Shown in pieces: positions 33,839-42,806 of a stretch of DNA of 64,000 nt. Each line of letters begins with the position of its first letter. Position 1 is the stretch's first letter. The translations under genes and the position numbers were made by a program. The stretch lies in contig NZ_VUMZ01000002.1 in the NCBI RefSeq assembly GCF_009695915.1, positions 186,001 through 250,000 of the forward strand, written 5' to 3'. The DNA is from Hornefia butyriciproducens (GTDB lineage Bacteria > Bacillota > Clostridia > Peptostreptococcales > Anaerovoracaceae). The notes beneath the pieces were generated by a model. The model was not told where the DNA came from. It saw nothing but the letters and a program-made list of their open reading frames with translations, and searched no databases.

Positions 33839-35284
33839 CTATCGGTGACTGTCGAAAGCAGAGCGGTCGATGTTTTCAATGTTCGAGGAAATCGTGCGTT
33901 CGTCACTGGCCGACAGCAGGGCCTCTCTCGCCCGCTTTGCCTTGGGTCCGGAATCATAGCCGCATGGGCCGTTGAAGCACCCGCCGTCGCAGAACATACC
34001 TTCGATGAACTGTGCGTCTAGTTTGCCAAGCTTCGCCAGCTCCAGCGTTTTCTTCAGTTCCCGGTGTCCGCTTACGCGTGCGATACGTAATTCGCCATCG
34101 AAACCCTGCTCTCGCAGATACTCCTCGCAGGCATCGGCAACACCTCCCGCAGAGGCATAGCGCTTTCCGTAGATACTGCTTTGCTGGTACTCATCCTCTC
34201 GCGCCTCGAAATGCACATCCTTCGCCAGCATCATCGCCTCAAATTCATTGAAGGTCAAAGCATAATCCGCATTTCCCGGAATGTTCTCGTACTGAACCTC
34301 TGCTTTCTTCGCCATGCAGGGGCCTACAAAGACCGTGACGGCGTAGGGCTCTCTGGCCTTGATCATGCGGGACAGTTGGCACATGGGGCTGACCGTCGTG
34401 GAGATAGCGCCCGCCAGTTCCGGATAGAACTTTCGTATGTAATTAACAAAAGCAGGGCAGCAGGAGGTCGTCTTCAATTCGCCTGTCTTCAATGCGTCCT
34501 TCCATTCCTCGGCCTCTGAAGCCGTGGTGAGATCCGCGCCCAGTCCGACCTCGAAAAGGTTGTCGAATCCCAGCTGCTTCGCTGCTTTTCTCCAGCTTGC
34601 GATGGTGATCTCCTTCCCGTACTGGCCTTCCATCGCGGGTGCCAGCAGCACGTATACCGAACGCTTTGATTTGATCGCTTCGATAACCTGTACGATGGAG
34701 CTCTTCCCGGTGATGGCCGCAAAAGGGCAGTTGTGTACACATTGGCCGCACTGGATGCATTTGTCAGTATCAATTTTTGCCAGGCCGTACTCATCATAGG
34801 TCAAAGCATCCACAGGGCATGCGGATTTACACGGCCGGCGGATGTGGACGATGGCGTTATACGGACATGCCCGCGCGCACATTCCGCATTCTTTGCATTT
34901 GTAGCGGTCAATTTCAGTAAAGTTCTTCCCCGGAATCACCGCGTCGAACCGGCATGCTTCCACACAGGATTTTCCCACGCAGTTCTGGCAGTTGTCAGTC
35001 ACCAGATAGCTGGAAATCGGGCAGTCTGCACAGGCTGGGTCAATGACCTGAACGATGTTGCCGTTGTCATTCTCCTCCGGCGCCTTGCCCATCGCCGTCC
35101 GAACCCTCTGCCGCGTAATCTCACGTTCCCGGTAAACACAGCACCGGTGCTCCGGCAGCGGCCCCGGACAAAGCTGTTCCGGAAGATATTCATACTTCTC
35201 CTCCAGCACACCCTCAAAAGCCAGCCGCGCGACCTCACGCCACACCTCATGTTTGATCTGAATAATATTAACGTCAGCGTTCAT
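33839..35284 (-). CDS. Stand-alone [FeFe] hydrogenase, group B-like
   Basis: 481 residues from the ATG at 35284 (GGAGAGGAG upstream). Two or more [4Fe-4S] sites lie at about residues 85-195 (CADCPISSYLVTDNCQNCVG, CKECGMCARACP, CIQCGQCVHNCP). The H-cluster domain has L1 TSCCPAF near residue 273, L2 GPCMAKKAE near 325 and L3 GMFCDGGCFNGPC near 438. L1 ends in F rather than W, L2 starts GPC rather than MPC, and L3 ends GPC rather than GGG; these are features of the group B enzymes, whose physiological partner is poorly known. Probably ferredoxin-linked H2 turnover. It stands alone, with no maturase nearby. Confidence 0.88.
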   Translation of the reverse strand: MNADVNIIQIKHEVWREVARLAFEGVLEEKYEYLPEQLCPGPLPEHRCCVYREREITRQRVRTAMGKAPEENDNGNIVQVIDPACADCPISSYLVTDNCQNCVGKSCVEACRFDAVIPGKNFTEIDRYKCKECGMCARACPYNAIVHIRRPCKSACPVDALTYDEYGLAKIDTDKCIQCGQCVHNCPFAAITGKSSIVQVIEAIKSKRSVYVLLAPAMEGQYGKEITIASWRKAAKQLGFDNLFEVGLGADLTTASEAEEWKDALKTGELKTTSCCPAFVNYIRKFYPELAGAISTTVSPMCQLSRMIKAREPYAVTVFVGPCMAKKAEVQYENIPGNADYALTFNEFEAMMLAKDVHFEAREDEYQQSSIYGKRYASAGGVADACEEYLREQGFDGELRIARVSGHRELKKTLELAKLGKLDAQFIEGMFCDGGCFNGPCGYDSGPKAKRAREALLSASDERTISSNIENIDRSAFDSHR

Positions 35285-35355
35285 TCTACTCCTCTCCTGC
35301 AGGCACAAAAGAAAACCCGATATGTGTACTGCATCCTTGTTTCATCACACCGCCT

Positions 35356-35418
35356 ACACCATCGATACCACCGACACTACCGATACCGCCGACGCTACTG
35401 ACACCGTCGACACCGCTA
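35356..35418. repeat. Seven-copy 9-bp tandem repeat
   Basis: Seven units of the form AYACYRCCG (ACACCATCG, ATACCACCG, ACACTACCG, ATACCGCCG, ACGCTACTG, ACACCGTCG, ACACCGCTA) lie about 70 bp upstream of the hydrogenase start. Position suggests a variable-number repeat in the promoter or leader region. Confidence 0.85.
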
Positions 35419-35768
35419 ATCAATCCGGCAGGTTCACGACAGACCGGCGAGTGATGCCCCACAACACCTTTGCTTCCGACGTACGGTCGCATTTTGAATG
35501 TTATAAAGAAAATATTTCTGACAATATTTTATCAGAAATGCCGCCAATCATCAATTCCGGTTTTCATGGTAGAAAAGTTGTTACAAAACATTTTTTTCTG
35601 CTTGAGAACCTGATGAAATGAAGTCAATGTTCAATAATTGACTTTCTGAGTCAGGGTAAGCGACAAGTAGTAAGTCTACAGATTTTCTAATCGATATGCT
35701 TTAGGAAGAATTTAATATCGCCAATTTACGATACAATGTGATAACTCTATTGCCGGTGGGATGCCTCG
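35419..35768. other. AT-rich spacer with a hairpin and a dispersed motif
   Basis: ATTTCTGA/TCAGAAAT form an 8-bp hairpin at 35514-35539. Near 35715 the sequence TATCGCCAATTTACGATA matches the ends of the element at 47.3 kb. No gene seen. Confidence 0.55.
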
Positions 35769-36668
35769 TCATATGCATGTTGTCATATGTACCGCATATT
35801 CGTTTTTGACCCAGTCGCAGATGCAGTCGTAAAATTTCCGGGCCGCGGCGGAAAGGTACTGTCGGCCGCGGCAAGCGACGCCCAGGTCCCGGTGGCCGGG
35901 CGGATCCAGTGGAACTGCAGTGATTCGACGGTCGAAACCCTGAAGCATCATCATGGACATCAGGCTTGTTCCCAGGCCCTGTTCGACCATGGCGATGACG
36001 GCGTGATCGTCGCTTTCCATGAATTTTGTATCCGGCTGAATTCTGTTTTGTGCGAGGATGGCGGTTATCTCATCCTCCACGCCCTCGTACAGTGCGATGT
36101 ACGGGAGCCGGGGCAGCTCTGCGATGGGGAAGGTGGACAGCTTTGCATGTGGATCGCTGTCGGCGAAAATGCTGACGATGGGGTCCCGATATAAAAAATC
36201 AGAATCCAGTTCCGGTGCGCCCGGATAGGCGATAAATCCGACATCCACCCGCCCATCGAGGATCCAGGCGTTGATTTGCTCGTCAGTGCCGTGAAGCAGT
36301 TCAAACCGTATGCCGGGATATTCTTTGCGGAACTGTTTGATGATGCCGGGAAGCCACTGAGCGGAGACGCTGTTGAAGGTGCCGACGCGAATCAGACCTT
36401 CCCGCAGTCCGGTGATTTCATCGATGCGTTCATTCAGTCGGAGCTGATCGTTCATTACTGTTCGAATAAGCGGCATCAGAATCTGACCCTCTGCGGTCAG
36501 ACGTACCCCGCTGCGACCGCGAAGCAGAAGTTTGACACCCCATTCCTGCTCCAGAGAATTAAGCGCACGCGTGAGACCGGACTGGGAGTAGCCCAGCTCG
36601 CGGGCGGCTTCAGTCATGGTGCCGCTTTCCACGGCCCGAACCAGCGCTTCATACTGCGTAATATTCAT
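35769..36668 (-). CDS. LysR-family transcriptional regulator
   Basis: 299 residues from the ATG at 36668, which has AGAAGGAGG 5 nt upstream. The helix-turn-helix is EALVRAVESGTMTEAARELG followed by YSQSGLTRALNSLE. The effector domain starts IRVGTFNSVSAQWLPGII. These residues resemble LysR proteins of anaerobes with no known ligand. It is divergent from the DDAH-like gene across a repeat-filled spacer, and may control that operon. Confidence 0.92.
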   Translation of the reverse strand: MNITQYEALVRAVESGTMTEAARELGYSQSGLTRALNSLEQEWGVKLLLRGRSGVRLTAEGQILMPLIRTVMNDQLRLNERIDEITGLREGLIRVGTFNSVSAQWLPGIIKQFRKEYPGIRFELLHGTDEQINAWILDGRVDVGFIAYPGAPELDSDFLYRDPIVSIFADSDPHAKLSTFPIAELPRLPYIALYEGVEDEITAILAQNRIQPDTKFMESDDHAVIAMVEQGLGTSLMSMMMLQGFDRRITAVPLDPPGHRDLGVACRGRQYLSAAARKFYDCICDWVKNEYAVHMTTCI

Positions 36669-36753
36669 ATGTGCCTCCTTCTGAATGACCTGCATCAGGA
36701 TGCTTGCGTAATATTCATCGTGAATCCTGTACTTGCCGATTATCCCGTATTTC

Positions 36754-36876
36754 GTGCCGCTTTGATTCACGGTATGCTGTCCATCTCAGGGGTTGTGCCG
36801 CTTTGATTCCCGGTATGCTGTCCATCTCAGGGGTTGTGCCGCTGCGATTCACGGTATACTGTCCGCCTTAGGGGTC
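36754..36876. repeat. Three-copy 41-bp tandem repeat
   Basis: Units start at 36754, 36795 and 36836 with GTGCCGCT; the first two differ by one base, the third is more diverged. Each holds GATTCACGGTATGCTGTCC or a close variant. 41 bp is close to four helical turns, so repeated binding sites would lie on one face of the DNA. It sits just upstream of the LysR gene. Confidence 0.9.
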
Positions 36877-37033
36877 GAACTGTCGCGCGATTGCGAGGGT
36901 CTGCATAGAGGGCTCGCGCCTGATGTGCCTCGCGGCCGTATTCTATATCAAAGTCGGAAAAGTGCGCGAAAAACATATCCGTATGCAGCACTTTTTATGC
37001 GAAAAGCGCATGAAAAATATGATTAAGTTGCGT

Positions 37034-37062
37034 TTGACGAATATCTAAGCCTATTATATAGT
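37034..37062 (+). promoter_or_regulatory. Promoter of the DDAH-APC operon
   Basis: TTGACG, 17 bp, TATAGT. It predicts a leader of about 200 nt before the DDAH-like start codon. Confidence 0.6.
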
Positions 37063-37123
37063 AAACGTATAAAAAGTCAATTCGCTTTCCGCAGACTTGA
37101 TTGGAGAGCTCCGCGAGATAGCC

Positions 37124-37200
37124 GGAGAACGTTCGGAGGCTGTTACCGGGGGCGAAGCGCGGAGAACGCTCGGAGGTCGTTGCACCGGGGGGCGGAGCCC
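37124..37200. repeat. 37-bp direct repeat in the DDAH leader
   Basis: GGAGAACGTTCGGAGG and a following GTT-ACCGGGGGCG recur 37 bp later with few changes. Both copies lie in the predicted leader RNA. Confidence 0.65.
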
Positions 37201-37271
37201 GACGAACAGGATTTTGTAGAAGAGGCAGCGTAGAAGCTGTAAAGATGAGTACAGATAATAAGGAGGTTATG

Positions 37272-38045
37272 ATGTTTACTAAAGCGATTACAAGGAAGCC
37301 GTGCCGTGCGCTGATCGATGGAATCACGACGGCAATGTATGACGATGCGACGCCGGTTTATGAAAGGGCAGTCGAGGAGCATGACGCTTATGTCGCCACG
37401 CTGAAGGAGCTCGGACTTGAGGTGGAGGAGCTGGACGCGGATGAGAGATATCCGGATTCCTGTTTCGTGGAGGATCCGGCGGTGGTTATGGAGCGCTGCG
37501 CCATCATCACCAATCCGGCGAGAGATTCCAGGAACGGTGAGAAGGATGAGATTCTGCCGGTGATCAAAAAATTCTACAGCGATGATCAGATTTTCTTCAT
37601 CGAAGCGCCCGGAACAATGGAAGGCGGAGACGTGATGAGGGTCGGGGATCATTTCTATATCGGGCAGTCTGAGCGCACTAACGCGGAAGCGGCGAAACAG
37701 TTCAACGAGATCGTGACAAAATTCGGCTACACTTCCTCCACGGTTCCTGTGACAGAGGGGCTGCATCTGAAGGATTTCGTGATTTATCTTGAGAATAATA
37801 ACATGCTGGTAAGCCCGGTCATGAATGAGCAGCCGGCATTCAAAGACTTCAACCGTTATGTGGTTGAGCAGGATGAACTGTACGCGATTAACAGCCTGTA
37901 CATTAACGGAACCGTCATCGTACCGGAGGGATATCCCAAAACGCAGAAATATATTGAAGACCTGGGTTATACCGTTAAGCTGGTAGACACCAGTGAGTTC
38001 CGCAAAATCGACGGCAGTCTGACCTGCCTTTCTCTGCGGTTTTAA
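37272..38045 (+). CDS. Dimethylargininase-like / arginine-modifying hydrolase (DDAH family)
   Basis: 257 residues. The guanidino-modifying fold is shown by PDSCFVEDPAVV near residue 59, EGGDVMRVGDHFYIGQS near 118 (catalytic Glu region), a His in EGLHLKDFV near 163 and the C-terminal nucleophile in SLTCLSLRF. DDAH enzymes hydrolyse methylated arginines to citrulline; relatives act on arginine or other guanidines. Start is the second of two adjacent ATGs, 5 nt after AAGGAGG. The next gene is an APC amino-acid transporter, so uptake of an arginine-like substrate or exchange for citrulline/ornithine is likely. Confidence 0.88.
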   Translation: MFTKAITRKPCRALIDGITTAMYDDATPVYERAVEEHDAYVATLKELGLEVEELDADERYPDSCFVEDPAVVMERCAIITNPARDSRNGEKDEILPVIKKFYSDDQIFFIEAPGTMEGGDVMRVGDHFYIGQSERTNAEAAKQFNEIVTKFGYTSSTVPVTEGLHLKDFVIYLENNNMLVSPVMNEQPAFKDFNRYVVEQDELYAINSLYINGTVIVPEGYPKTQKYIEDLGYTVKLVDTSEFRKIDGSLTCLSLRF

Positions 38046-38155
38046 GCGGCGAAACCGGAGACGCCTCGGCGGTGTTCTCCCCGACGGCCGCGCAAGAAGG
38101 CAATGGCCGTTCGCCGACATTCCCGGCGCCTCGGCAGCGGTGTAATGTAAGATGG

Positions 38156-38185
38156 GGAGAGGATCGCCGTGCGGCGGTCCTCTCC
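38156..38185 (+). other. Hairpin between the DDAH and transporter genes
   Basis: GGAGAGGATCGCCG pairs with CGGCGGTCCTCTCC, 14 bp with one mismatch pair and a 2-base loop, ending 31 nt before the transporter start. No U-run follows. It may be an mRNA-stability hairpin that sets unequal expression of the two genes. Confidence 0.6.
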
Positions 38186-38216
38186 TGTGAAATCAGGACT
38201 TTTGGAGGATTCATTT

Positions 38217-39653
38217 ATGGAACAAGAAGAAAAAAAGCTTGGTGTCGTGAAACTGACGTTTTTCGCCATCGGCACGACTCTGGCGACCGGAGTTTTCAGT
38301 ATTTCCGGGGATTTTGCCGCAGCGGGCGCGCATGCGGGTGCGGTGCTGATCGGATGGGGGATCTGCCTCGTCGGTATGCTGGGTCTGGCGATGACCTTTT
38401 ATAAGCTGAGTGTCGTGAGACCGGATCTGACCAGCGGAATATCCAACTATGCGAGAGAAGGATTCGGGCAGTATATCGGGTTTATCTCCGCATGGGGTTA
38501 CTGGATCAGCGCGGTGCTGGCACAGGTAACCTTTGTGGCGCTGCTGTTCGCCGCACTGGGGAATTTCTTTCCGGTCTTCGGAGAAGGGAATAATCTGGCA
38601 TCTGCTGTAGTTGCCTCCGCCTTCATCTGGGCGCTGACCTGGCTTGTGTACCGCGGCGTGAATGCGGCGGTGGGACTGAATATGTTCGTCGTGATCGTTA
38701 AGGTGATCCCGATTATTTTCGCGATCCTGGCGATCATTCTTGCAGGTGCGTTCAAATGGGAGAACTTCACGGCGAACTTCTGGGGCGCTTCGGACAGCGG
38801 TTCTTTGTTCGCGCAGATTAAATCCACGGTACAGATTACCGTATGGACTTTTGTCGGCATTGAGGGCGCGGTGGTCCTCTCAGGACGCGGCAGAACGACG
38901 AAAGCCGCAGGACAGGCCACAATCTACTCGTTCCTGTCGCTGATCGCGCTGTACATTCTGATTTCCGTCCTCAGTATGGGTGCTGTTCCCTTCGACGTAT
39001 TGGCGAAGCTGAGCAATCCTCCTCTGGCCGGCGTTATGGAATATGTGGTCGGTCCCTGGGGCGGCGCGCTGGTCAACATCGCGGTCATCATGTCCCTGAT
39101 CGGAGCCATGCTCCCGTACGTGATTCTTTGTACAGACAGCTCCTACGAACCTGCGAAGCAGGGAATCTTCCCACGGTTTCTGACAAAAATGAGCCGGCAC
39201 AATACGCCGGTGTGGTCGATTGTGGGCACGTCGCTGGTGGTTCAGCTGTTTATCATCATCATGTATTTCAACAGCAGTACCTATCAGATTCTGTATGCGC
39301 TGTCCGCCAGCACGATCATGTTTCCGTATGTATTCTCCGCCTGCTTTTATCTCAAACTCTGCTGCAAAGGCGAGGGACTGGAGCCGGGGAACAAAAACAG
39401 ATTCGGTATGTGGCTGACCGCCGTCATCGGCACCGTTTACGGGTTCTGGCTGCTATACGGGAGCGGATGGCAGTACATCCTGATTACCAGCACGCTGTAT
39501 TTTCCGGGCACGATTCTGTTCTACATCAGCAAGAGGGAACGGAACCGGAAGATTTTTGAAACAAAGACAGACTGGACGGCGTTCCTTCTGGTCGGAGTTC
39601 TGTTCGTCATCTCGCTGGTGTGCCTGAAAACAGGCGCGATTCAGCCGTTCTGA
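38217..39653 (+). CDS. APC-family amino-acid transporter or antiporter
   Basis: 478 residues, 12 membrane helices. The N-terminus LTFFAIGTTLATGVFSISGD is the unwound first helix typical of the APC superfamily, and the following region resembles ArcD/basic amino-acid antiporters (FVGIEGAVVLSGRGRTTKAAG near residue 220). Start is the ATG at 38217 with GGAGG 8 nt upstream. With the preceding DDAH-like hydrolase it probably imports an arginine-type substrate and exports product. Substrate not determined by sequence. Confidence 0.88.
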   Translation: MEQEEKKLGVVKLTFFAIGTTLATGVFSISGDFAAAGAHAGAVLIGWGICLVGMLGLAMTFYKLSVVRPDLTSGISNYAREGFGQYIGFISAWGYWISAVLAQVTFVALLFAALGNFFPVFGEGNNLASAVVASAFIWALTWLVYRGVNAAVGLNMFVVIVKVIPIIFAILAIILAGAFKWENFTANFWGASDSGSLFAQIKSTVQITVWTFVGIEGAVVLSGRGRTTKAAGQATIYSFLSLIALYILISVLSMGAVPFDVLAKLSNPPLAGVMEYVVGPWGGALVNIAVIMSLIGAMLPYVILCTDSSYEPAKQGIFPRFLTKMSRHNTPVWSIVGTSLVVQLFIIIMYFNSSTYQILYALSASTIMFPYVFSACFYLKLCCKGEGLEPGNKNRFGMWLTAVIGTVYGFWLLYGSGWQYILITSTLYFPGTILFYISKRERNRKIFETKTDWTAFLLVGVLFVISLVCLKTGAIQPF

Positions 39654-39835
39654 TCCGGGTGCACGCGACATCCTCGGGACCCGCGGTCGTTCACCGTTTT
39701 TCTCAGCGCCGTTCGCTGCGCTGCCACGCGGCAAATCCGGTTAATCTGTCCGTCCGGGTTTCAGAACCGTGAAAGGTGGTATACAAAAACATATTTTAAT
39801 GCGTATGATGCGCGAGGTAACGCGGGGAGACTGAA

Positions 39836-41314
39836 GTGGACAACAGCAGAGAAAACTGGAAAGCGGTCAGCCGCCATTTGTTTGACGGAAACTTTGGACT
39901 AGAACGGGAAACGATGCGGATAGATGAGAAGGGAGCACTGGCACAGTCGGCGCATCCTTTCGCCAGCAGCGGTCATATCAGCCGCGATTTCAGCGAGAAT
40001 CAGACGGAGTTTATTACCGGGATCAGGCAGACGCCGGAGGCTGTCTGTGAAGAACTGGAGCAGCTTCACCGCAGAGCGCTTCGGAAACTCAGCGCACACC
40101 CCGGCGGTCCGGAATACCTGTGGCCGTTTTCGAATCCTCCGCAGATTTTCAGCGACAACGACAATCCGGTGGCGCAGTTCAACGGCGATTCACGCTGGAA
40201 GACAGAGTACCGGAAGTATCTGAAGGGAAAATACGGAAGCCGGCTGATGCTGTACAGCGGCGTTCATGTGAATTTCTCCTTTTCTGAGGAATTCCTGCAG
40301 GCTCTTTACGAGCAGTGCTGCATCGGTATCGAAGACCGGACCAGTTTCGTGAATCATGTGTATCTGGATCTGAACGCCTGGGGAACACGGTACGCCTGGC
40401 TTGTCGTGTACCTGACCGCAGCCAGCCCGGTCTATCACAGCTCGCTGACCGGCGGCCGGGATGAGCGCGGGATCACCGGGACGGAGGCCGGAGATGCCAG
40501 CGGAGCGCCGGGGACAACGGCGAGACCTGAGAAAACCGATGCCGACGGAGCACCGGGAGCATCGGATGAATCTGCGGGATCCGGCGCTATTGAAACATCG
40601 GGAGCGCCGAGGGCATCGGATGAATCTGCGGGATCCGGCGCTATTGAAACATCGGGAACTGTGGTAAGCCGATACGCCAGCCCCCGATGCGGCTGGGACG
40701 GGTATTGGAACACCTTCGACCCGATTCTGGATTATTCGGACCTCGGCTCTTATGTGGAATCGATTTTAAAGTATGTGGAAAGCGGCGCGCTGCTGTATCC
40801 CGCTGAGCTTTATTATCCGGTACGCATCAAGCCGATGGGGAGATACAGTCTGGATACATTGCTGCATTATGGCGTGAATCATATTGAATTCCGTACTGTG
40901 GACGCGAATCCCTTCGAGCCCACTGGAGTGTGTGTGGAGGATGTACGTTTCCTGCACCTTTTGATTTTGTATTTGCTTTTCAGACCGGACAGAAAATTCA
41001 CGGAAGAGGAACAGAAGCAGGCGCTGGCGGATATGAAGACTGCCGCACTGATGGATGACGGAACGATTCTCTCCAATGGGCTGTCTGTTCATGACAGCGC
41101 CGCCCGCGCGCTGGCGGAAATACAGCGGTTCTTCCTGGAACGGGAGATGGGTGAGGCGGATCGGACGCGCGTCATGAAGACGCTGGAATATCAGAAGGCC
41201 AAACTGGTACGGGGAGGACGCTATGTTGACCGCGTCGCGGCGGATTTCGCTGAAGATTATCAGGACCGCGGTCTGGCGCTGGCAAAAAAATACGCGGCGG
41301 AGCTGCTGGGATAA
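39836..41314 (+). CDS. gshA: Glutamate-cysteine ligase with a repeat insertion
   Basis: 492 residues, GTG start with GGGGAG upstream. It joins glutamate and cysteine using ATP, the first step of glutathione-type thiol synthesis. FGLERETMRID, DFSENQTEFITG, GVHVNFSFS and the late HIEFRTVDANPFEP identify the classical GshA fold. Between LTAASPVYHSSL (about 200) and SRYASPRCGWDGYWN (about 280) is an inserted Ala/Gly/Ser/Glu-rich block of some 70 residues with an 18-residue unit (ASDESAGSGAIETSGAPR) repeated. The family usually has only a short loop there. No gshB is present; a glutathionylspermidine-synthase-like ATP-grasp gene faces it. Confidence 0.92.
   Translation: MDNSRENWKAVSRHLFDGNFGLERETMRIDEKGALAQSAHPFASSGHISRDFSENQTEFITGIRQTPEAVCEELEQLHRRALRKLSAHPGGPEYLWPFSNPPQIFSDNDNPVAQFNGDSRWKTEYRKYLKGKYGSRLMLYSGVHVNFSFSEEFLQALYEQCCIGIEDRTSFVNHVYLDLNAWGTRYAWLVVYLTAASPVYHSSLTGGRDERGITGTEAGDASGAPGTTARPEKTDADGAPGASDESAGSGAIETSGAPRASDESAGSGAIETSGTVVSRYASPRCGWDGYWNTFDPILDYSDLGSYVESILKYVESGALLYPAELYYPVRIKPMGRYSLDTLLHYGVNHIEFRTVDANPFEPTGVCVEDVRFLHLLILYLLFRPDRKFTEEEQKQALADMKTAALMDDGTILSNGLSVHDSAARALAEIQRFFLEREMGEADRTRVMKTLEYQKAKLVRGGRYVDRVAADFAEDYQDRGLALAKKYAAELLG
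40559..40657 (+). repeat. 54-bp in-frame tandem repeat in gshA
   Basis: A 45-bp run beginning GCATCGGATGAATCTGCG at 40559 recurs exactly at 40613. Identity at DNA level shows a recent duplication. Confidence 0.9.
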
Positions 41315-41378
41315 GCCGCTCGCCGCGTCGTGCCGATTCGGTTGATTCGTATGTCTGCGCCGTCACACCGGCGCGCGA

Positions 41379-41402
41379 AACAGGGCGAAAGCCCTGTTTT
41401 TT
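41379..41402. terminator. Terminator between gshA and the ATP-grasp gene
   Basis: AACAGGGC, GAAA loop, GCCCTGTT, then TTTT. A compact, near-ideal terminator for gshA; the A-rich left side may also end the converging gene. Confidence 0.9.
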
Positions 41403-41438
41403 ACTTTACCCGGATTTTGTTGCCCGCCATTTAGGTGC

Positions 41439-42776
41439 CTAAATGTAATAGCTTGCCACACTCCGTTCGTTTCCGTAGGAGACGATCAGAGTCTCGCGGG
41501 AAAGGCGGGTGTAGGCGCCTGCGTATTTTCCGTTGTAGGCGTAAAGTCCGGTCATGTTGATGTAGTTGTGGAACCGGCCGTCGCCGAACATGAAATCGAT
41601 GTTCCGGCTTTCGTATGGGCGGCAGTATTCCTGACAGATGAAACCGTTGCCGTAATATTCGCGGCATATTTTCTCCCATTCCTCCGGGCTGTGGCCGAGT
41701 CCGTCGGCTACGCCGCTGGCGCCGTAGGAGTCGTTGGGTTTCAGAATGTACCGGTCTTTGTTGTTCAGAACCTCATCTAGTTCGATGCTCCCGGGTCCGA
41801 AATCGCAGGTGTAGGGAATATGCTCTCTGATGAAGTCTATTTCCCTGTCACTGAGAAACTCCTGTGTTCGGGGAAGGTGCATGATCGTGAAAAAGGCTTT
41901 GTTATGAACCACCTGGGTCCGCAGTGATCCGGCAAGAAAGACGTGTCTGTCCTGTATCGCACTTATCAGAGGCTGGATCTCATCAAAATGTGCCATCAGA
42001 TCGGAGGTCACCGCCCGACGGTAGACCGCATCGATGACCGCCCCGTCTTTTGTTCTCAGATGTTCTCCGTCGTAGTGAAGCTCCCGTGCGTCACAGACGC
42101 AGCAGTCGTAGCCGGCCTTCCGGAAGTGCCGGGCGAATTCCTGAAATTCGGTGAGGGTCCCGGTGTCCAGAAAATCGACGACCGCGACAGCGGGATGGGC
42201 GACTCTGTCTTTGTATCCGGAGTAGATGTCCATGAAAGCCGATACCCAGGAGTCGAAGAGCTCTCTCTGGGTCAGTCCGTATTTCTGCCGGATGTACATA
42301 TGAGCGGGATTGTCTTCCATGAGCCGGTTCCAGACGACGTCCTCGTTCATGGCACTGGTGCCGTCGGTGTTGATTTCACAAAATTTGTAGCTTCCCGTGT
42401 CCTCGTTGTAGAAGATGTCAAAGCGGGCGATGGGAAGGGGTTGGTCGTAGCCCGGGTCCGTCAGAATCAGTTCCTCCAGCTCCCGGCTGAAGGGGAACAG
42501 GCTACGGTAGCCGGCGTCGGCAAGGTAGCGGTGGATGACCTTGCGGCAGATGCTGTGCATGGTGGAGACGACATCGGCGAAGATTTTTTCATCCTCCTCA
42601 GTGTAGATCTTCTGCATCGTCAGCGGACGCGCCAGCAGGTGACCGTTGCAGTACAAAGGTGAGTCCGGAAGTTTTTCCCGGATCGCCAGGCAGGCTGCTT
42701 TTACTTCATCGTAATGCGCGGTGATATAGCGCTCGCAGTCCTCGTTGATTTCTTTTCGGGTATTTTTCATATTCAT
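41439..42776 (-). CDS. ATP-grasp ligase, glutathionylspermidine-synthase-like
   Basis: 445 residues from the ATG at 42776. RFDIFYNEDTGSYKFCEINT near residue 114 and YILKPNDSYGASG near residue 339 resemble the circularly permuted ATP-grasp enzymes of the glutathionylspermidine-synthase type: the E-I-N-T segment would bind metal and the KPNDSYGASG loop ATP. Such enzymes link a carboxylate to an amine. Facing gshA, it is a candidate for the second step of thiol synthesis in place of GshB, joining gamma-Glu-Cys to glycine or another amine. No ribosome binding site precedes the ATG; an extended -10 box ends 6 nt upstream, so the mRNA is probably leaderless. Substrates are inferred only. Confidence 0.75.
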   Translation of the reverse strand: MNMKNTRKEINEDCERYITAHYDEVKAACLAIREKLPDSPLYCNGHLLARPLTMQKIYTEEDEKIFADVVSTMHSICRKVIHRYLADAGYRSLFPFSRELEELILTDPGYDQPLPIARFDIFYNEDTGSYKFCEINTDGTSAMNEDVVWNRLMEDNPAHMYIRQKYGLTQRELFDSWVSAFMDIYSGYKDRVAHPAVAVVDFLDTGTLTEFQEFARHFRKAGYDCCVCDARELHYDGEHLRTKDGAVIDAVYRRAVTSDLMAHFDEIQPLISAIQDRHVFLAGSLRTQVVHNKAFFTIMHLPRTQEFLSDREIDFIREHIPYTCDFGPGSIELDEVLNNKDRYILKPNDSYGASGVADGLGHSPEEWEKICREYYGNGFICQEYCRPYESRNIDFMFGDGRFHNYINMTGLYAYNGKYAGAYTRLSRETLIVSYGNERSVASYYI

Positions 42777-42782
42777 ATCATT

Positions 42783-42791
42783 AGTATAGCA
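42783..42791 (-). promoter_or_regulatory. Extended -10 box abutting the ATP-grasp start codon
   Basis: Minus-strand TGCTATACT, then AATGAT, then ATG. Predicted initiation falls on or next to the start codon. The -35 region is weak, as expected for an extended -10 promoter. Confidence 0.65.
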
Positions 42792-42806
42792 GAAATTTGA
42801 TGAAAA

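Noticed and set aside
36754-36876. 41-bp repeats as a CRISPR array
   Set aside because: Units are contiguous with no unique spacers and no cas genes are present.
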